This document shows positions 8,086-17,634 of a stretch of DNA of 64,000 nucleotides, in pieces (the first letter of the stretch is position 1; each line of letters starts with the position of its first letter). The notes below the pieces were generated by a model that did not search any database, was not told where the DNA came from, and saw only the letters and a program-made list of their open reading frames with translations. Location of the stretch: positions 1 to 64,000 of the forward strand of contig JBMHDN010000046.1 in NCBI GenBank assembly GCA_049889355.1, written 5' to 3'. The DNA comes from JBMHDN01 sp049889355. GTDB lineage: Bacteria > Pseudomonadota > Alphaproteobacteria > Puniceispirillales > Puniceispirillaceae. A program made the position numbers and the translations under genes.

Positions 8086-9987
8086 CTAGCTGCGCTCAAA
8101 CAGCTTTTCAATATCGCTCAGCGACAGACGGATAAAAGTCGGGCGGCCATGATTACATTGGCCGCTATTGGGCGTGTCTTCCATTTGCCGCAACAGCGCG
8201 TTCATTTCCGCTCCATTCAGGCTGCGCCCTGCCCGCACCGAGCCATGACAGGCCGCGGTGGCGAGCACATGTTCCATCTTTTCATCCAAGCTGCGGCGCG
8301 ACCCAAGCTGGCTGAGCTCTTCAGCGATATCGATGATCAGGGCTTTGGCATCTGTCTCGCCAAGAGGAGCAGGCGTGGCCCGCACAATCACCGCGCCCTG
8401 GCCAAACCCTTCAATGACCAGCCCGATGTCAGCCAACATGTCCGAGAGCTCTAAGAGCGGGTCTATCTGATCTAGCGGCAATTCAACAACCTCTGGCAAA
8501 AGCAGATTTTGGCCTGCCACCCCTTTGGCCTGCCAATGTGCTTTCATCTCTTCCATCACGAGGCGTTCATGGGCGGCATGCTGGTCAACCAGCACAACCC
8601 CCTCTTCTGTCTCAGCCAGGATATAGGTGCGGTGAAATTGTGCACGTGCCGCGCCCATGGGCTGCGCTCTGTTTGCAGCGTCAGCACTGATATCTAAGGG
8701 TGATATTTCAGGGGCTTGCAATGGCGCCTCTGGTAGCAAATCATCTGACCGGTGCGCGGGCTGCGGTGCCTGAAAAGCCATATTCTCAAAAGCCATATTT
8801 TGGGCAGTTTCTGTCAGGCGCGGCATCATCGCCTGATAGCCGCTATGCCTATGTGAAGGTGAGGCAGGGCGCTGGACAAATTGACGGAGTGCCTGGCTTG
8901 TTTCGGCGGTCGCGCTCTGGCCATGGGTTAAAATCGCATGCTGGAGTGCGCTCACCAGCAAGCCGCGCACATGGCCTGCCTCTTTAAAGCGCACTTCAGC
9001 TTTGGCAGGATGTACATTCACATCTACCATCTCAGCTGGCAGGCTCAAGAACAAGGCAGCAATCGGATAACGCCCACGTGGCAGCGTATCGCTATAGCCA
9101 GCCCGGATAGCCCCAATCAGGCTGCGATCACGCACCGGCCGGCCATTCACAAAGAAATAAATATGGCCTGTTGTCGGCCTGTTCATAGTGGGCAGGCCTG
9201 CAAAACCGGTGAGTTTCAAATCAGGCTTTCCGGCGTCTATCTCCATCGCTTCTTTGGCAAAGGCTGGTCCTAGAATATCTGACAGGCGCGCTTTGAGGGC
9301 GGCGTGCTGGCGGGCGATATCAGCCTCTGCCATCTCGTCAGCTGAGAGGCGGGCGGCAAGTTGTAATAATATGCGCGCACCTTCTTTGATGCTAAAGGCA
9401 ATATGCGGGGCGGCCATGGCCAGCCTCTTGACCACATCTACGGCATTACCCATTTCGGTGCGCTGGCTTTTCATGAATTTAAGGCGTGCCGGGGTAGAGG
9501 CAAAAATCTCTGAAATATCCACCTGTGTGCCAAAGGGGCTGGCGGCTGGTTTTGGCGGCGTGATCTGGCCCTGATTGACCTCAATAGACATGCCGTTTTC
9601 GCTGTCTTTCGGGCGGCTGGTGATCACCAGTCGGCTGACCGAGCCGATAGACGGCAAGGCCTCACCGCGAAAGCCAAAGGAATCAATCTGGAAAAGGTCT
9701 GAGTCAGGTAATTTTGACGTGGCATGGCGCTGAACCGCCAGCTCTAGGCCAGCCGCGTCCATCCCATGCCCATCATCACGCACCGACAGGCCGCCCAGCC
9801 CGCCATCACGCAAGATGATATCAATGCGGCTTGCCCCTGCATCTATGGCATTTTCAACAATTTCTTTGAGCGCACTTGCCGGTCGTTCAATCACCTCGCC
9901 AGCTGCGATCTGATTGATCAGCGTTTCTGGCAATTGCCTGATTTGCGGGCGCAAAACAGGCGCGGCTTTATTGAATAGTGAGTGCAT
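8086..9987 (-). CDS. mutL: DNA mismatch repair protein MutL
   Basis: MutL couples MutS mismatch recognition to strand incision. The N-terminal GHKL ATPase has EIVENAIDAGA, DDGHGMD and FGFRGEALPSIGSVS. After a Pro/Ala/Gln-rich linker (about residues 370-440) the C-terminal domain carries the endonuclease motif DQHAAHERL, plus ACHGSVRAG and CNHGRPTF, the metal-site motifs of nicking MutL proteins. This suggests a methyl-independent (MutH-less) repair system, as is normal in Alphaproteobacteria. Length 633 is normal. Its start overlaps the stop of the upstream lipoprotein gene by 20 bases, so it is in the ileS-lspA direction of transcription. Confidence 0.95.
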   Translation of the reverse strand: MHSLFNKAAPVLRPQIRQLPETLINQIAAGEVIERPASALKEIVENAIDAGASRIDIILRDGGLGGLSVRDDGHGMDAAGLELAVQRHATSKLPDSDLFQIDSFGFRGEALPSIGSVSRLVITSRPKDSENGMSIEVNQGQITPPKPAASPFGTQVDISEIFASTPARLKFMKSQRTEMGNAVDVVKRLAMAAPHIAFSIKEGARILLQLAARLSADEMAEADIARQHAALKARLSDILGPAFAKEAMEIDAGKPDLKLTGFAGLPTMNRPTTGHIYFFVNGRPVRDRSLIGAIRAGYSDTLPRGRYPIAALFLSLPAEMVDVNVHPAKAEVRFKEAGHVRGLLVSALQHAILTHGQSATAETSQALRQFVQRPASPSHRHSGYQAMMPRLTETAQNMAFENMAFQAPQPAHRSDDLLPEAPLQAPEISPLDISADAANRAQPMGAARAQFHRTYILAETEEGVVLVDQHAAHERLVMEEMKAHWQAKGVAGQNLLLPEVVELPLDQIDPLLELSDMLADIGLVIEGFGQGAVIVRATPAPLGETDAKALIIDIAEELSQLGSRRSLDEKMEHVLATAACHGSVRAGRSLNGAEMNALLRQMEDTPNSGQCNHGRPTFIRLSLSDIEKLFERS

Positions 9988-10495
9988 CTCCGGTCACGCC
10001 ATCAACAGCTGGTGTTGCCCCTTCATTGAGGGCGCGTTCCTGTAATTTATTGGTCCGCAGGCGTCTGTCTTCGGCCATTTGATCCAAAATCGGGCCGACA
10101 TCTGGCAAATCACCAAATAACACCTGAATAGGCAGGCGGCGTTCAAAACGAATACCAGCTGTTTCTTCATCCACAGTGGCGCGGATATTGGGGTCAATCT
10201 GATCCAGACCAAATAGCTCGTCATAACCATCCAATTTGGTTATGTCGCGTTCCAGTAATAATTTGGCTGTTTCAACAGCACGCGGGGCCGCGGCCAGCTG
10301 ATTGATGTTATCTGCATTGGGGCGCAAGTTAAAGTCAGGCGGCAGAGATAAAGGCGGGCGTACCACCACTTCAAACTCATCAGGTGATGATTTTTCAGTG
10401 CCGATTGCTTGCCGGAAATCTGAGCAACCTGTCAGACCGGCCAGTGCGATGGCCATCATGCTAAAAGCAAAGCGTCCTGTGATTGATTTCATCAT
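9968..10495 (-). CDS. DUF3035-family outer-membrane lipoprotein (BamF-like candidate)
   Basis: A 175-residue lipoprotein. The signal peptide has a hydrophobic core ending in a lipobox, LAGLTGC, with Cys at about residue 24; Ser-Asp after Cys does not signal strict inner-membrane retention in the Lol rule. The following VRPPLSLPPDFNLRP segment is the hallmark of DUF3035 proteins found next to lspA in Alphaproteobacteria. The Caulobacter BAM-complex subunit BamF has been linked to this family, so a role in outer-membrane beta-barrel assembly is possible but inferred. It lies between lspA and mutL; the M16 peptidase genes often found next in related genomes are absent here. Confidence 0.75.
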   Translation of the reverse strand: MMKSITGRFAFSMMAIALAGLTGCSDFRQAIGTEKSSPDEFEVVVRPPLSLPPDFNLRPNADNINQLAAAPRAVETAKLLLERDITKLDGYDELFGLDQIDPNIRATVDEETAGIRFERRLPIQVLFGDLPDVGPILDQMAEDRRLRTNKLQERALNEGATPAVDGVTGDALTIQ

Positions 10496-10521
10496 CTTGC
10501 CTTTTTTCCAGCCCGTCTGCT

Positions 10522-11034
10522 CTAACGGGGCGCTTTATTGCGCGTGCTTATGAACGCCTCATATAACCACAAAGCGACGCCTAAGAAAATCGAAATATCA
10601 GCCAGATTAAATGCTGGCCAGTGATAGCCATATAAATGAAAATCCAGAAAATCCACAACCTTGCCAAAACGCAGCCTGTCCAGCACATTGCCAGCGGCCC
10701 CGCCAGCAATAAACCCTGCTGCATACTGACCTGCTGCACCCAGCAAGGGCAATTGGCGCCAAAGCCAAATCACCACCCCCAATGCGATAAGTGGGATGGC
10801 AAAACCAACCAGATAGGCATATTCAGCCAGCAAGCCAAAGCTGACCCCACTGTTCCAGACAGGGACCAGATTGAAAAAAGGCGTGATTTCAATCACCCGT
10901 GGCGGCTCAAAAACCAGAGAGAGCATCCATTGCTTTGTGATCAGATCAGCGATGAATAAAGCGATAGCCAGCCCCAAAAATCGTTTTTGAGGCTGGCCAA
11001 TTACAGCATTGAGACGGTTGGCAGTCGGACCCAT
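10522..11034 (-). CDS. lspA: Lipoprotein signal peptidase (signal peptidase II)
   Basis: LspA cleaves the signal peptide of diacylglyceryl-modified prolipoproteins in the inner membrane. The 170-residue protein has four predicted membrane helices and both catalytic-aspartate motifs: GGAAGNVLDRLRFGKVVDF and FNLADISIFLG. The gene lies 42 bases after ileS and 26 bases before a lipoprotein gene, the classic ileS-lspA arrangement. Its neighbour is likely one of its own substrates. Confidence 0.95.
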   Translation of the reverse strand: MGPTANRLNAVIGQPQKRFLGLAIALFIADLITKQWMLSLVFEPPRVIEITPFFNLVPVWNSGVSFGLLAEYAYLVGFAIPLIALGVVIWLWRQLPLLGAAGQYAAGFIAGGAAGNVLDRLRFGKVVDFLDFHLYGYHWPAFNLADISIFLGVALWLYEAFISTRNKAPR

Positions 11035-11076
11035 AGGTGCAGTCTCCTACCTGGTTTTTGTTATGCCCTTTTGATG

Positions 11077-13857
11077 TCAGGCCGATTGAGCCAGCACATC
11101 ACGACAGCGCCCGCAAATAGGGTCTTCTGCCTCGGTCTCTTCAACTTCAGGCAGAATTTTCCAGCATCTGGCACATTTCCCGCCTTCGGCACGCACAATC
11201 TCAACATGCGTCTCAGATGCCGTGCCAGAGGTGATGTCAACACCAGAGGTGATAAACAGGCTTGGCAAATCCAGATTTTCAACCAGATTTGCATGATCAG
11301 ATGACAGATTCAGGCGCACAGAAGCTTGGAGCGAGCTGCGCACCAGCTCGTTATTGCGGGCCTCTTCAATGGCATTATTAACCAAAGCACGCAGAGCGCG
11401 AATTTCAGCCCAGCGCGCAGCCAGCTTTGCATCTGCCCAAGAGGCTGGCACCTCTTGATATTCATGCAAGTGAATAGAATCATCCTCATCACCTGTATAG
11501 GCCAGCCATGCTTCATCAGCTGTAAAGCATAAGATAGGGGCAATCCAGCTGATCAGGCACCGCAAGGTGATATCCATCACCGTGCGGGCAGAGCGCCGTG
11601 CCTCATCTGAAGGATGATCGCAATAGAGCATGTCTTTACGGATATCAAAATAAAAGGCTGATAAATCCCCATTACAGAAATCATGCAATTCGGTGAAAAT
11701 ACCGTGGAAATCATATTGTTCTGTCTTGGCCCGCACAGACTGGTCAAGCTCAGCCAGACGGTTCAATACCCAGCGTTCTAGCTCAGGCATCTGTTCAGGG
11801 GCGATTTTCTCAGCCTCGCCAAACCCATCTAATGCGCCAAGCAGATAGCGCAAGGTATTGCGAATCCGGCGGTAATGATCAGACTGGCGTTTCAGAATCT
11901 CACCGCCAATACGCAAATCATCATAATAATCAGATGAGACCACCCAGAGACGCAAAATATCAGCACCGCTCTGTTCAATCACCTTTTGCGGGGCGATAAC
12001 ATTACCCAGTGATTTTGACATTTTCCGGCCTTGCTCATCGAGCACAAAACCATGTGTCAGCACCCCTTTATAAGGTGCACGCCCTCTGGTCCCGCAGCTC
12101 TGCAGCAAGGAAGAATGGAACCAGCCGCGATGCTGATCAGAGCCTTCGAGATACAGATCAGCAGGTGATTGCAAATCATCCCGCTCTTCAAGCACAAAGG
12201 CATGGGTTGAGCCTGAATCAAACCAGACATCGGCGATATCCATCACCTGTTCATACTCAGCCGGATCATATTGATTGCCAAGGAAGCGCTGCGGGTCTGC
12301 GGTGAACCAGACATCACATCCCTCTTCTTTAAAAGCCGCCACAATCCGGTCAATCACTGCCTGATCACGCAAAGGCTCAGACGTGGCCTTATGCACAAAA
12401 ACAGGGATAGGCACACCCCAGGCACGCTGGCGGCTAAGGCACCAATCCGGGCGGTTTTCGATCATCGAGGTCAGACGTTTCTGGCCTGCTGGCGGATAAA
12501 AATCTGTCTCGGACAAAGCAGTCATAGCGGTGTCGCGCAGACCATGGCTTTCCATTGAGATAAACCATTGGGCGGTGTTGCGATAGACCACCGGTGCATG
12601 CGAGCGCCAGCTATGCGGATAAGAGTGGGTGAGCTTGCCAATCCCCAGCAAGCCGCCATGCTCTGCCATGATCTCTGCGATTTTCTGATTATCACGCAGC
12701 ACATGCATGCCGGCAAAAATGGGCAAATGCGCCATCAGGCTGCCATCTTCGGCGACCGTGTCTGGCACTTCGATACCATGTTTGATATGGGCCAGCTCGT
12801 AATCTTCTGGACCATGGCCAGGGGCGATATGCACAAAGCCTGTCCCCTGATCAGTGGTAACATAATCTGCTTCTAACAGAGGGGCTTCATGTTCATAGCC
12901 ATGACCTGCCATCGGATGGCGGGCCAAACTACCGTTCAAATCGCGCCCTTTAAAACGGGCCACCACCTCGACAGAGTCGATATGACAGGCTTTTTGCACC
13001 TCTTCGAGCAAGGCTTCGGCAACCAAAATAATATCGCCTTTACGGCCAAGGGCACCGGCGCCCAATGCAGTCAGCTTAACCGCCACATAATCAATATCTG
13101 CACCACAAGCCAGCGCCCGGTTGCCAGGCATCGTCCAAGGGGTGGTTGTCCAGATCAGGATTTTGGCACCGACCAGTTCAGATAACGGGCAGCTGGAAAT
13201 TTCAAACAGCGCATAGATGGTGGTTGAGGTGTGATCGCTATATTCTACCTCAGCTTCTGCAAGGGCTGTCTTTTCAACTGGAGACCACATCACCGGCTTT
13301 GAGCCCCGATAAAGGCTGCCTTGCATCAGAAACTTGCCCATTTCGGCGGCAATGATCGCTTCTGATTCATATTTCATGGTGACATAGGGATTTTCAAAAT
13401 CACCTAACACGCCAAGCCGCTGAAACTCCTCTGACTGGACACCCAGCCAGTGAGAGGCGAACTCGCGGCATTCCTTGCGGAATTCAGCGATAGGCACTTG
13501 ATCCTTATCTTTGCCTTTTTTGCGATATTGCTCTTCGATTTTCCATTCAATCGGCAGGCCATGACAATCCCAGCCAGGGACATAATTGGCATTCTTACCC
13601 AGCATGGATTGAGAGCGGTTGATCACATCTTTGAGGATTTTATTGAGCGCATGACCGATATGCAGCTGGCCATTGGCATAAGGTGGGCCGTCATGCAGGA
13701 TGAATTTTTCGCGATCACTGCGCTCGGCGCGCAGGCGGTTATATAAATCCATCTTGTGCCAGCGTGCCAGAATCTCAGGCTCTTTTTTCGGCAGGCCGCC
13801 TCGCATCGGGAAATCAGTTTTTGGCAGAAAGACCGTATCTTTATAAGTCATCGTCAA
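11077..13857 (-). CDS. ileS: Isoleucyl-tRNA synthetase
   Basis: Charges tRNA-Ile with isoleucine. At 926 residues it is a full-length bacterial-type class Ia enzyme: HIGH motif in PPYANGQLHIGHALNK, KMSKS in RKMSKSLGNVI, an editing (CP1) domain containing TTTPWTMPGNRA and GTGFVHIAPGHG, and a C-terminal Cys4 zinc site CARCWKI...ICGRCRDV. It is transcribed between ribF (upstream) and lspA (downstream), a conserved arrangement in Proteobacteria. The 75-base gap to ribF shows no T-box or other leader. Confidence 0.97.
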   Translation of the reverse strand: MTMTYKDTVFLPKTDFPMRGGLPKKEPEILARWHKMDLYNRLRAERSDREKFILHDGPPYANGQLHIGHALNKILKDVINRSQSMLGKNANYVPGWDCHGLPIEWKIEEQYRKKGKDKDQVPIAEFRKECREFASHWLGVQSEEFQRLGVLGDFENPYVTMKYESEAIIAAEMGKFLMQGSLYRGSKPVMWSPVEKTALAEAEVEYSDHTSTTIYALFEISSCPLSELVGAKILIWTTTPWTMPGNRALACGADIDYVAVKLTALGAGALGRKGDIILVAEALLEEVQKACHIDSVEVVARFKGRDLNGSLARHPMAGHGYEHEAPLLEADYVTTDQGTGFVHIAPGHGPEDYELAHIKHGIEVPDTVAEDGSLMAHLPIFAGMHVLRDNQKIAEIMAEHGGLLGIGKLTHSYPHSWRSHAPVVYRNTAQWFISMESHGLRDTAMTALSETDFYPPAGQKRLTSMIENRPDWCLSRQRAWGVPIPVFVHKATSEPLRDQAVIDRIVAAFKEEGCDVWFTADPQRFLGNQYDPAEYEQVMDIADVWFDSGSTHAFVLEERDDLQSPADLYLEGSDQHRGWFHSSLLQSCGTRGRAPYKGVLTHGFVLDEQGRKMSKSLGNVIAPQKVIEQSGADILRLWVVSSDYYDDLRIGGEILKRQSDHYRRIRNTLRYLLGALDGFGEAEKIAPEQMPELERWVLNRLAELDQSVRAKTEQYDFHGIFTELHDFCNGDLSAFYFDIRKDMLYCDHPSDEARRSARTVMDITLRCLISWIAPILCFTADEAWLAYTGDEDDSIHLHEYQEVPASWADAKLAARWAEIRALRALVNNAIEEARNNELVRSSLQASVRLNLSSDHANLVENLDLPSLFITSGVDITSGTASETHVEIVRAEGGKCARCWKILPEVEETEAEDPICGRCRDVLAQSA

Positions 13858-13932
13858 ATCCTATGAGAGGTTGCTCAGTTGAAGAGCACGCCCTCTATTA
13901 AAAAAAGCGCATCAGCAAAATTTCGATTTATC

Positions 13933-14922
13933 TTATGCTGTTAATATCTCAGACGGCGCATATGATCTAGCTGCTTCTACATCTTCGGCAATCTGGCGTT
14001 GCAACGCGTCGAGCGAACTGAATTTCACCTCTGCACGGATATAGCCCTTTAAGGCGATGGTGAGGCGCTGGCCATATATGTCCTGATCAAAATCAAAGAG
14101 GTGTGTTTCAGCCAGAATACCGCGATCATTAACGGTCGGCCGGCGTCCGATATTACACACGCCGCTGGCCACCGGTGCGCCAACAGGCTGGCCAAGCCAG
14201 GCATCCACCGCATAGACACCCAAGGCGGGTACCAGCAAATTATCAAGCATGATATTCGCAGTCGGGAAGCCAAGGGTACGCCCGCGCTTATCACCTTCAA
14301 TGACTTGACCGCTGATCAGCATAGGCCGACCCAGCATCTCGGCAGCTAAATCCACTTGGCCTGCCTGCAGAGCAGCCCGAATGCGGCTGGAGGATACCAC
14401 AGAAGCATGTTCATCGCTCAGCAGGTGAACAGGGGTTACCTGCATCCCCATTTGTGCACCCAAAACAGACAAGCTCTCCATCGTGCCAGCACGCCCTTTG
14501 CCAAAGGCAAAATCAGCCCCTGCGCAAATATGGGTGATCTGCATCTTCCCCAGCACGTCAGATACAAATGCCTCAGCACTTAAATGCTGGAGCGCTTCAT
14601 CAAATTGCACCTGAATGATAGAAGACACACCAAGGCAGGCCAGCATATGGTTTTTCAAAAAAGGGTCCTGTAGCAAAAAGGCCGGATCATTCGGTCTGAA
14701 AAAGGCACGCGGATGTGGTGTGAAGGTGATGATGGCAAGCGGCAGGCCATCTGCATCTGCTATTTCTTTTGCCTTGGCGATCAGCTGTTGATGGCCAATA
14801 TGTACCCCATCAAAATTACCAATGGCAGCGACCATCGGCCCAGATGTCAGGGCTGGATCTCCGAGTTGCCAATCAATTATCATCTCAGGTGCCAAAAGCT
14901 GATTTTCATTTTCACGCATCAT
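13933..14922 (-). CDS. ribF: Bifunctional riboflavin kinase / FAD synthetase
   Basis: Makes FMN from riboflavin and then FAD. The N-terminal nucleotidyltransferase domain has GNFDGVHIGHQQLI and AGADFAFGKGRAG; the C-terminal kinase domain has KRGRTLGFPTANI, GVYAVDAW and ETHLFDFDQDIYG. Length (329) is usual. The ATG at 14922 gives about 30 residues before the first motif, slightly longer than average; an ATG one codon later is equally possible. First gene of a leftward ribF-ileS-lspA-lipoprotein-mutL run, divergent from the mscS-like gene at 14999. Confidence 0.95.
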   Translation of the reverse strand: MMRENENQLLAPEMIIDWQLGDPALTSGPMVAAIGNFDGVHIGHQQLIAKAKEIADADGLPLAIITFTPHPRAFFRPNDPAFLLQDPFLKNHMLACLGVSSIIQVQFDEALQHLSAEAFVSDVLGKMQITHICAGADFAFGKGRAGTMESLSVLGAQMGMQVTPVHLLSDEHASVVSSSRIRAALQAGQVDLAAEMLGRPMLISGQVIEGDKRGRTLGFPTANIMLDNLLVPALGVYAVDAWLGQPVGAPVASGVCNIGRRPTVNDRGILAETHLFDFDQDIYGQRLTIALKGYIRAEVKFSSLDALQRQIAEDVEAARSYAPSEILTA

Positions 14923-14998
14923 GTGTCAGACTATAGATCAGAACGCTATCAGATGACAATCTGAGCATGAGGAAACTATCCTTTAAAAGAGGGATGAA

Positions 14999-15853
14999 AT
15001 GAGCGAATTTGACCTTGCAGAATTAAGCCTTTTGCAACATCAGCTGATGGGACTGCTGGTGGAATATGGCACGCGGTTGCTCAGCGGGTTAGGCACGCTG
15101 GTTATCGGCTTTTGGCTGGCAGGCCGGCTTGGGGCCACCACCCGCAAAATGATAGGCAAGATTCAAGGTATCAGCTCAACCCTAGTGCCGGTTGCAGGCT
15201 CGGTTGTGCGCTATGCCATCGCGGTGCTCACCATCATTATCACATTGGGTCAGTTTGGCATCCAGACCACCTCTATCATCGCGATTTTAGGTGCGGCAGG
15301 TCTTGCGATTGGTCTTGCCTTACAAGGTACATTGGCCAATGTAGCAGCCGGTGTGATGCTGATTATTTTACGGCCTTTTAATGTGGGTGATTGGGTTGAG
15401 GTCAATCAGGTATCAGGCTCAGTGCGCGAGATTGGCCTGTTCACCACACAGATAGATACATTTGATAATGTATTTATCTCAGTCCCAAATTCTACCATCT
15501 GGTCATCTACCATCATCAATCACGCCAAACATCGCCAAAGGCGGCTGGATGTAGATATTGGCGTTGATTATGCCAGCGACATAGATCTGGTGGAAAAGGC
15601 GATGCTATCTTTGGCGAATGATGAGCGGGTGCATGCCAAGCCTGCCCCTGTTTTTCTGGTGACCAGCTATGGGGATAGCGCGATCAATGTGCGCCTTCGC
15701 CTCTATACGGATTATAATGACCTCTTTGCGCTGAATTGGGATTTACTGCGCCGGTTGAAACCGGCTTTAGATAGCCATAATATCTCTATTCCGTTTCCAC
15801 ATCGTGTTATTCAGCATATGAATAAAGCAGATGATAACAGCGCTTCAGACTAG
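14999..15853 (+). CDS. MscS-family mechanosensitive channel
   Basis: Small-conductance mechanosensitive channel of the MscS type: it opens under membrane tension to release solutes during osmotic downshock. The 284-residue protein has three N-terminal membrane helices; the pore-lining TM3 with its Gly/Ala packing pattern is GLAIGLALQGTLANVAAG, followed by the beta domain (ILRPFNVGDWVEV, GLFTTQIDTFDN, VPNSTIWSSTIINH). Length and domains match plain E. coli MscS rather than the large MscK type. It is 16 bases before the ChaC-like gene and may share its transcript. Confidence 0.92.
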   Translation: MSEFDLAELSLLQHQLMGLLVEYGTRLLSGLGTLVIGFWLAGRLGATTRKMIGKIQGISSTLVPVAGSVVRYAIAVLTIIITLGQFGIQTTSIIAILGAAGLAIGLALQGTLANVAAGVMLIILRPFNVGDWVEVNQVSGSVREIGLFTTQIDTFDNVFISVPNSTIWSSTIINHAKHRQRRLDVDIGVDYASDIDLVEKAMLSLANDERVHAKPAPVFLVTSYGDSAINVRLRLYTDYNDLFALNWDLLRRLKPALDSHNISIPFPHRVIQHMNKADDNSASD

Positions 15854-15868
15854 ATTTCATTCACTATT

Positions 15869-16585
15869 ATGACACCTTCCGATAACCCTCCACATCGTGG
15901 CAGCACAGCTAAATCACATGGCACAGGCATGAGCCGTGAGGTGATGGAACGCGGGGCTGTCCAAGAGCTGGCCCGTGCACGCGATGGCGCGGCAAGCTCT
16001 GTTTTAAGCGAAGAAGGATTAAAGCAATCTCGCCGCCAGTTCCTTTCTGATACGCCATCTGAGGATCTCTGGGTGTTTGGCTATGGCAGCCTGATATGGA
16101 ATCCCGCTATCCATTTTGAAGAGCGCAGAGATGCCTTTGTCTATGGCTATCACCGCCGCTTTTGCTTGTGGACACGCATCGGGCGTGGCTCGCCAGAATG
16201 TCCGGGCCTGGTGCTGGGTCTAGATACAGGCGGTTCGGTACATGGCCAGGTGTTTCGCATATCAGCTGATATCGCAGCTGATGAAGCAGATTTGCTCTGG
16301 AAGCGGGAAATGCTGAATGAAAGCTATCGCCCTGTCTGGGTGCGGGCACGTACTGAGGCAGGCGAGGTGCGCGCACTCGCCTTTGTGATCCGGCGTGATA
16401 AGCCCAGCTATGCACCGCGCATGCCGCTTGAAAAAATGGCAGAGGCAATATCACAGGCTGTTGGTTTTGTCGGCCCTTGTGCGGATTATCTGTTCAACAC
16501 GCAAAAGGCGCTGACACAAGCAGGCATTCACGACAAAGAGTTAGAGCAGCTTGTCACATTGGTCGCCGATAGACGCGCTGATTGA
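15869..16585 (+). CDS. ChaC-like gamma-glutamylcyclotransferase
   Basis: ChaC-family enzymes release 5-oxoproline from glutathione. The family motif is clear: VFGYGSLIWNPAIHFEE (the YGSLxW substrate loop), YGYHRRFCLWTRIGRGSP, and LVLGLDTGGSVHGQVFRI, followed by LLWKREML with the candidate catalytic Glu. The protein is 238 residues; the first ~55 residues precede the catalytic domain and look unstructured, and an internal ATG at 15929 could be the real start. It converges on the IclR gene. Its pairing with the mechanosensitive channel hints at osmotic or redox stress but is only positional. Confidence 0.85.
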   Translation: MTPSDNPPHRGSTAKSHGTGMSREVMERGAVQELARARDGAASSVLSEEGLKQSRRQFLSDTPSEDLWVFGYGSLIWNPAIHFEERRDAFVYGYHRRFCLWTRIGRGSPECPGLVLGLDTGGSVHGQVFRISADIAADEADLLWKREMLNESYRPVWVRARTEAGEVRALAFVIRRDKPSYAPRMPLEKMAEAISQAVGFVGPCADYLFNTQKALTQAGIHDKELEQLVTLVADRRAD

Positions 16586-16628
16586 CAATACAATTGACCC
16601 AGCTGTGAGTAGTCAAGCCAGATTTGAG

Positions 16629-16650
16629 CCTGAAATCAGCTGATTTTAGG
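16629..16650. repeat. Palindrome at the convergent ends of the ChaC-like and IclR genes
   Basis: A 22-base near-perfect palindrome with a perfect AAATCAGCTGATTT core covers the stop region of the IclR gene (stop at 16646-16648). No T-tract follows on either strand, so it is a weak terminator candidate at best; a protein-binding site is an alternative. Confidence 0.3.
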
Positions 16651-17431
16651 ATGGCCACACACCGCCTAAAGCTTTGGTCAGCTCGCTCGCCGTGCGATGG
16701 GTCTGACGTCCGATTTGTTGCATCATGGTTTCAGATATGCGCACAGACGGGCCGCTCACCGATAAGGCGCCGATGACATTCGCGCTGTGATCAAAGAGCG
16801 GTGATGCCACACATCTCAGCCCTTCGGAAAACTCTTCATTATCAACAGCAAAGGCTTGTTTGCGCACTTTGAGCAATTCGCGTTTCACACTATCACTATT
16901 GTGATGGCTGTTGCGGGTGAAGGCGGTAAATTGTGTTTGTCCCAAAATCGCATCTGTTTGGGCTTCATCCATAAAGGCAAGGCAGGCTTTACCCACCGCT
17001 GAATGCACCATCGGGGCTTGTGCCCCTGGTTTGGACAGAGCGCGCATTAATTGCGGGCATTCCACCTGAGACACATAGGTTAAGGTGCCTTCTTCCAATA
17101 ATGCCAGATTTGAGGTCTCGCCTGTTTCCTGCATCATAATGCGCAGGTAAGGGCGGGCCATAAAGCTGATATCGCGGCTACGCAAATAGGCAGAACCGAC
17201 ATTGAAGCTCTGCACGCCGATCAGCCAGCGCCCATCTTCAAAACGCACAAATTGATCCAGCTGAAGCGTGGTCAGCAGGCGGTGCGCTGTCGAGGGTGCC
17301 AAAGAGACACGTCGTGCGAGTTCAGATAGATTCAACCCATCAGATTCGTCAGCTAATTTTGTGAGCAAACTGAGGGCGCGCGAAACAGACTGAGTTTGTC
17401 CACTTCGCTTTTCAATTAAATCATCTGGCAT
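16646..17431 (-). CDS. IclR-family transcriptional regulator
   Basis: A 261-residue IclR-type regulator. Residues about 15-70 form the winged helix-turn-helix (LSELARRVSLAPSTAHRLL); the rest is the IclR effector domain (VHSAVGKACLAF, EFSEGLRCVASPLFD, VIGALSVSGPSVR). IclR proteins usually control catabolic or uptake genes next door and respond to a small acid. The divergent oxygenase gene at 17635 and the peptide-type ABC operon beyond it are the likely targets (inference). The effector cannot be predicted. Confidence 0.92.
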   Translation of the reverse strand: MPDDLIEKRSGQTQSVSRALSLLTKLADESDGLNLSELARRVSLAPSTAHRLLTTLQLDQFVRFEDGRWLIGVQSFNVGSAYLRSRDISFMARPYLRIMMQETGETSNLALLEEGTLTYVSQVECPQLMRALSKPGAQAPMVHSAVGKACLAFMDEAQTDAILGQTQFTAFTRNSHHNSDSVKRELLKVRKQAFAVDNEEFSEGLRCVASPLFDHSANVIGALSVSGPSVRISETMMQQIGRQTHRTASELTKALGGVWPS

Positions 17432-17513
17432 TTAATGCTTTCTACATTAAAACCAGTCCCTATCTCTATAGTGGGGCGCTGAGCGGCTGTTTTCAAGTTG
17501 TTTTTACAAAATA

Positions 17514-17540
17514 ACCAGCAGTGCCTTTACCTGCTGTGGT
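17514..17540. promoter_or_regulatory. Imperfect inverted repeat, candidate IclR operator
   Basis: ACCAGCAG at 17514-17521 and CTGCTGTGGT at 17531-17540 form an imperfect inverted repeat in the 203-bp gap between the divergent IclR gene and the oxygenase gene. The position suits an autoregulatory operator; no consensus comparison was possible. Confidence 0.25.
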
Positions 17541-17634
17541 AATTTTCCTTGATTTTACTTCTTTTTTTGCGAAATCTTTTTTTATGTGATGCGCCAGGAA
17601 AAACAGCCACCCTCCTAAAAGAAAGCTATTAGCC

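Noticed and set aside
13858..13932. T-box or other leader regulating ileS
   Set aside because: Only 75 bases separate ribF and ileS; there is no T-box sequence or specifier structure.
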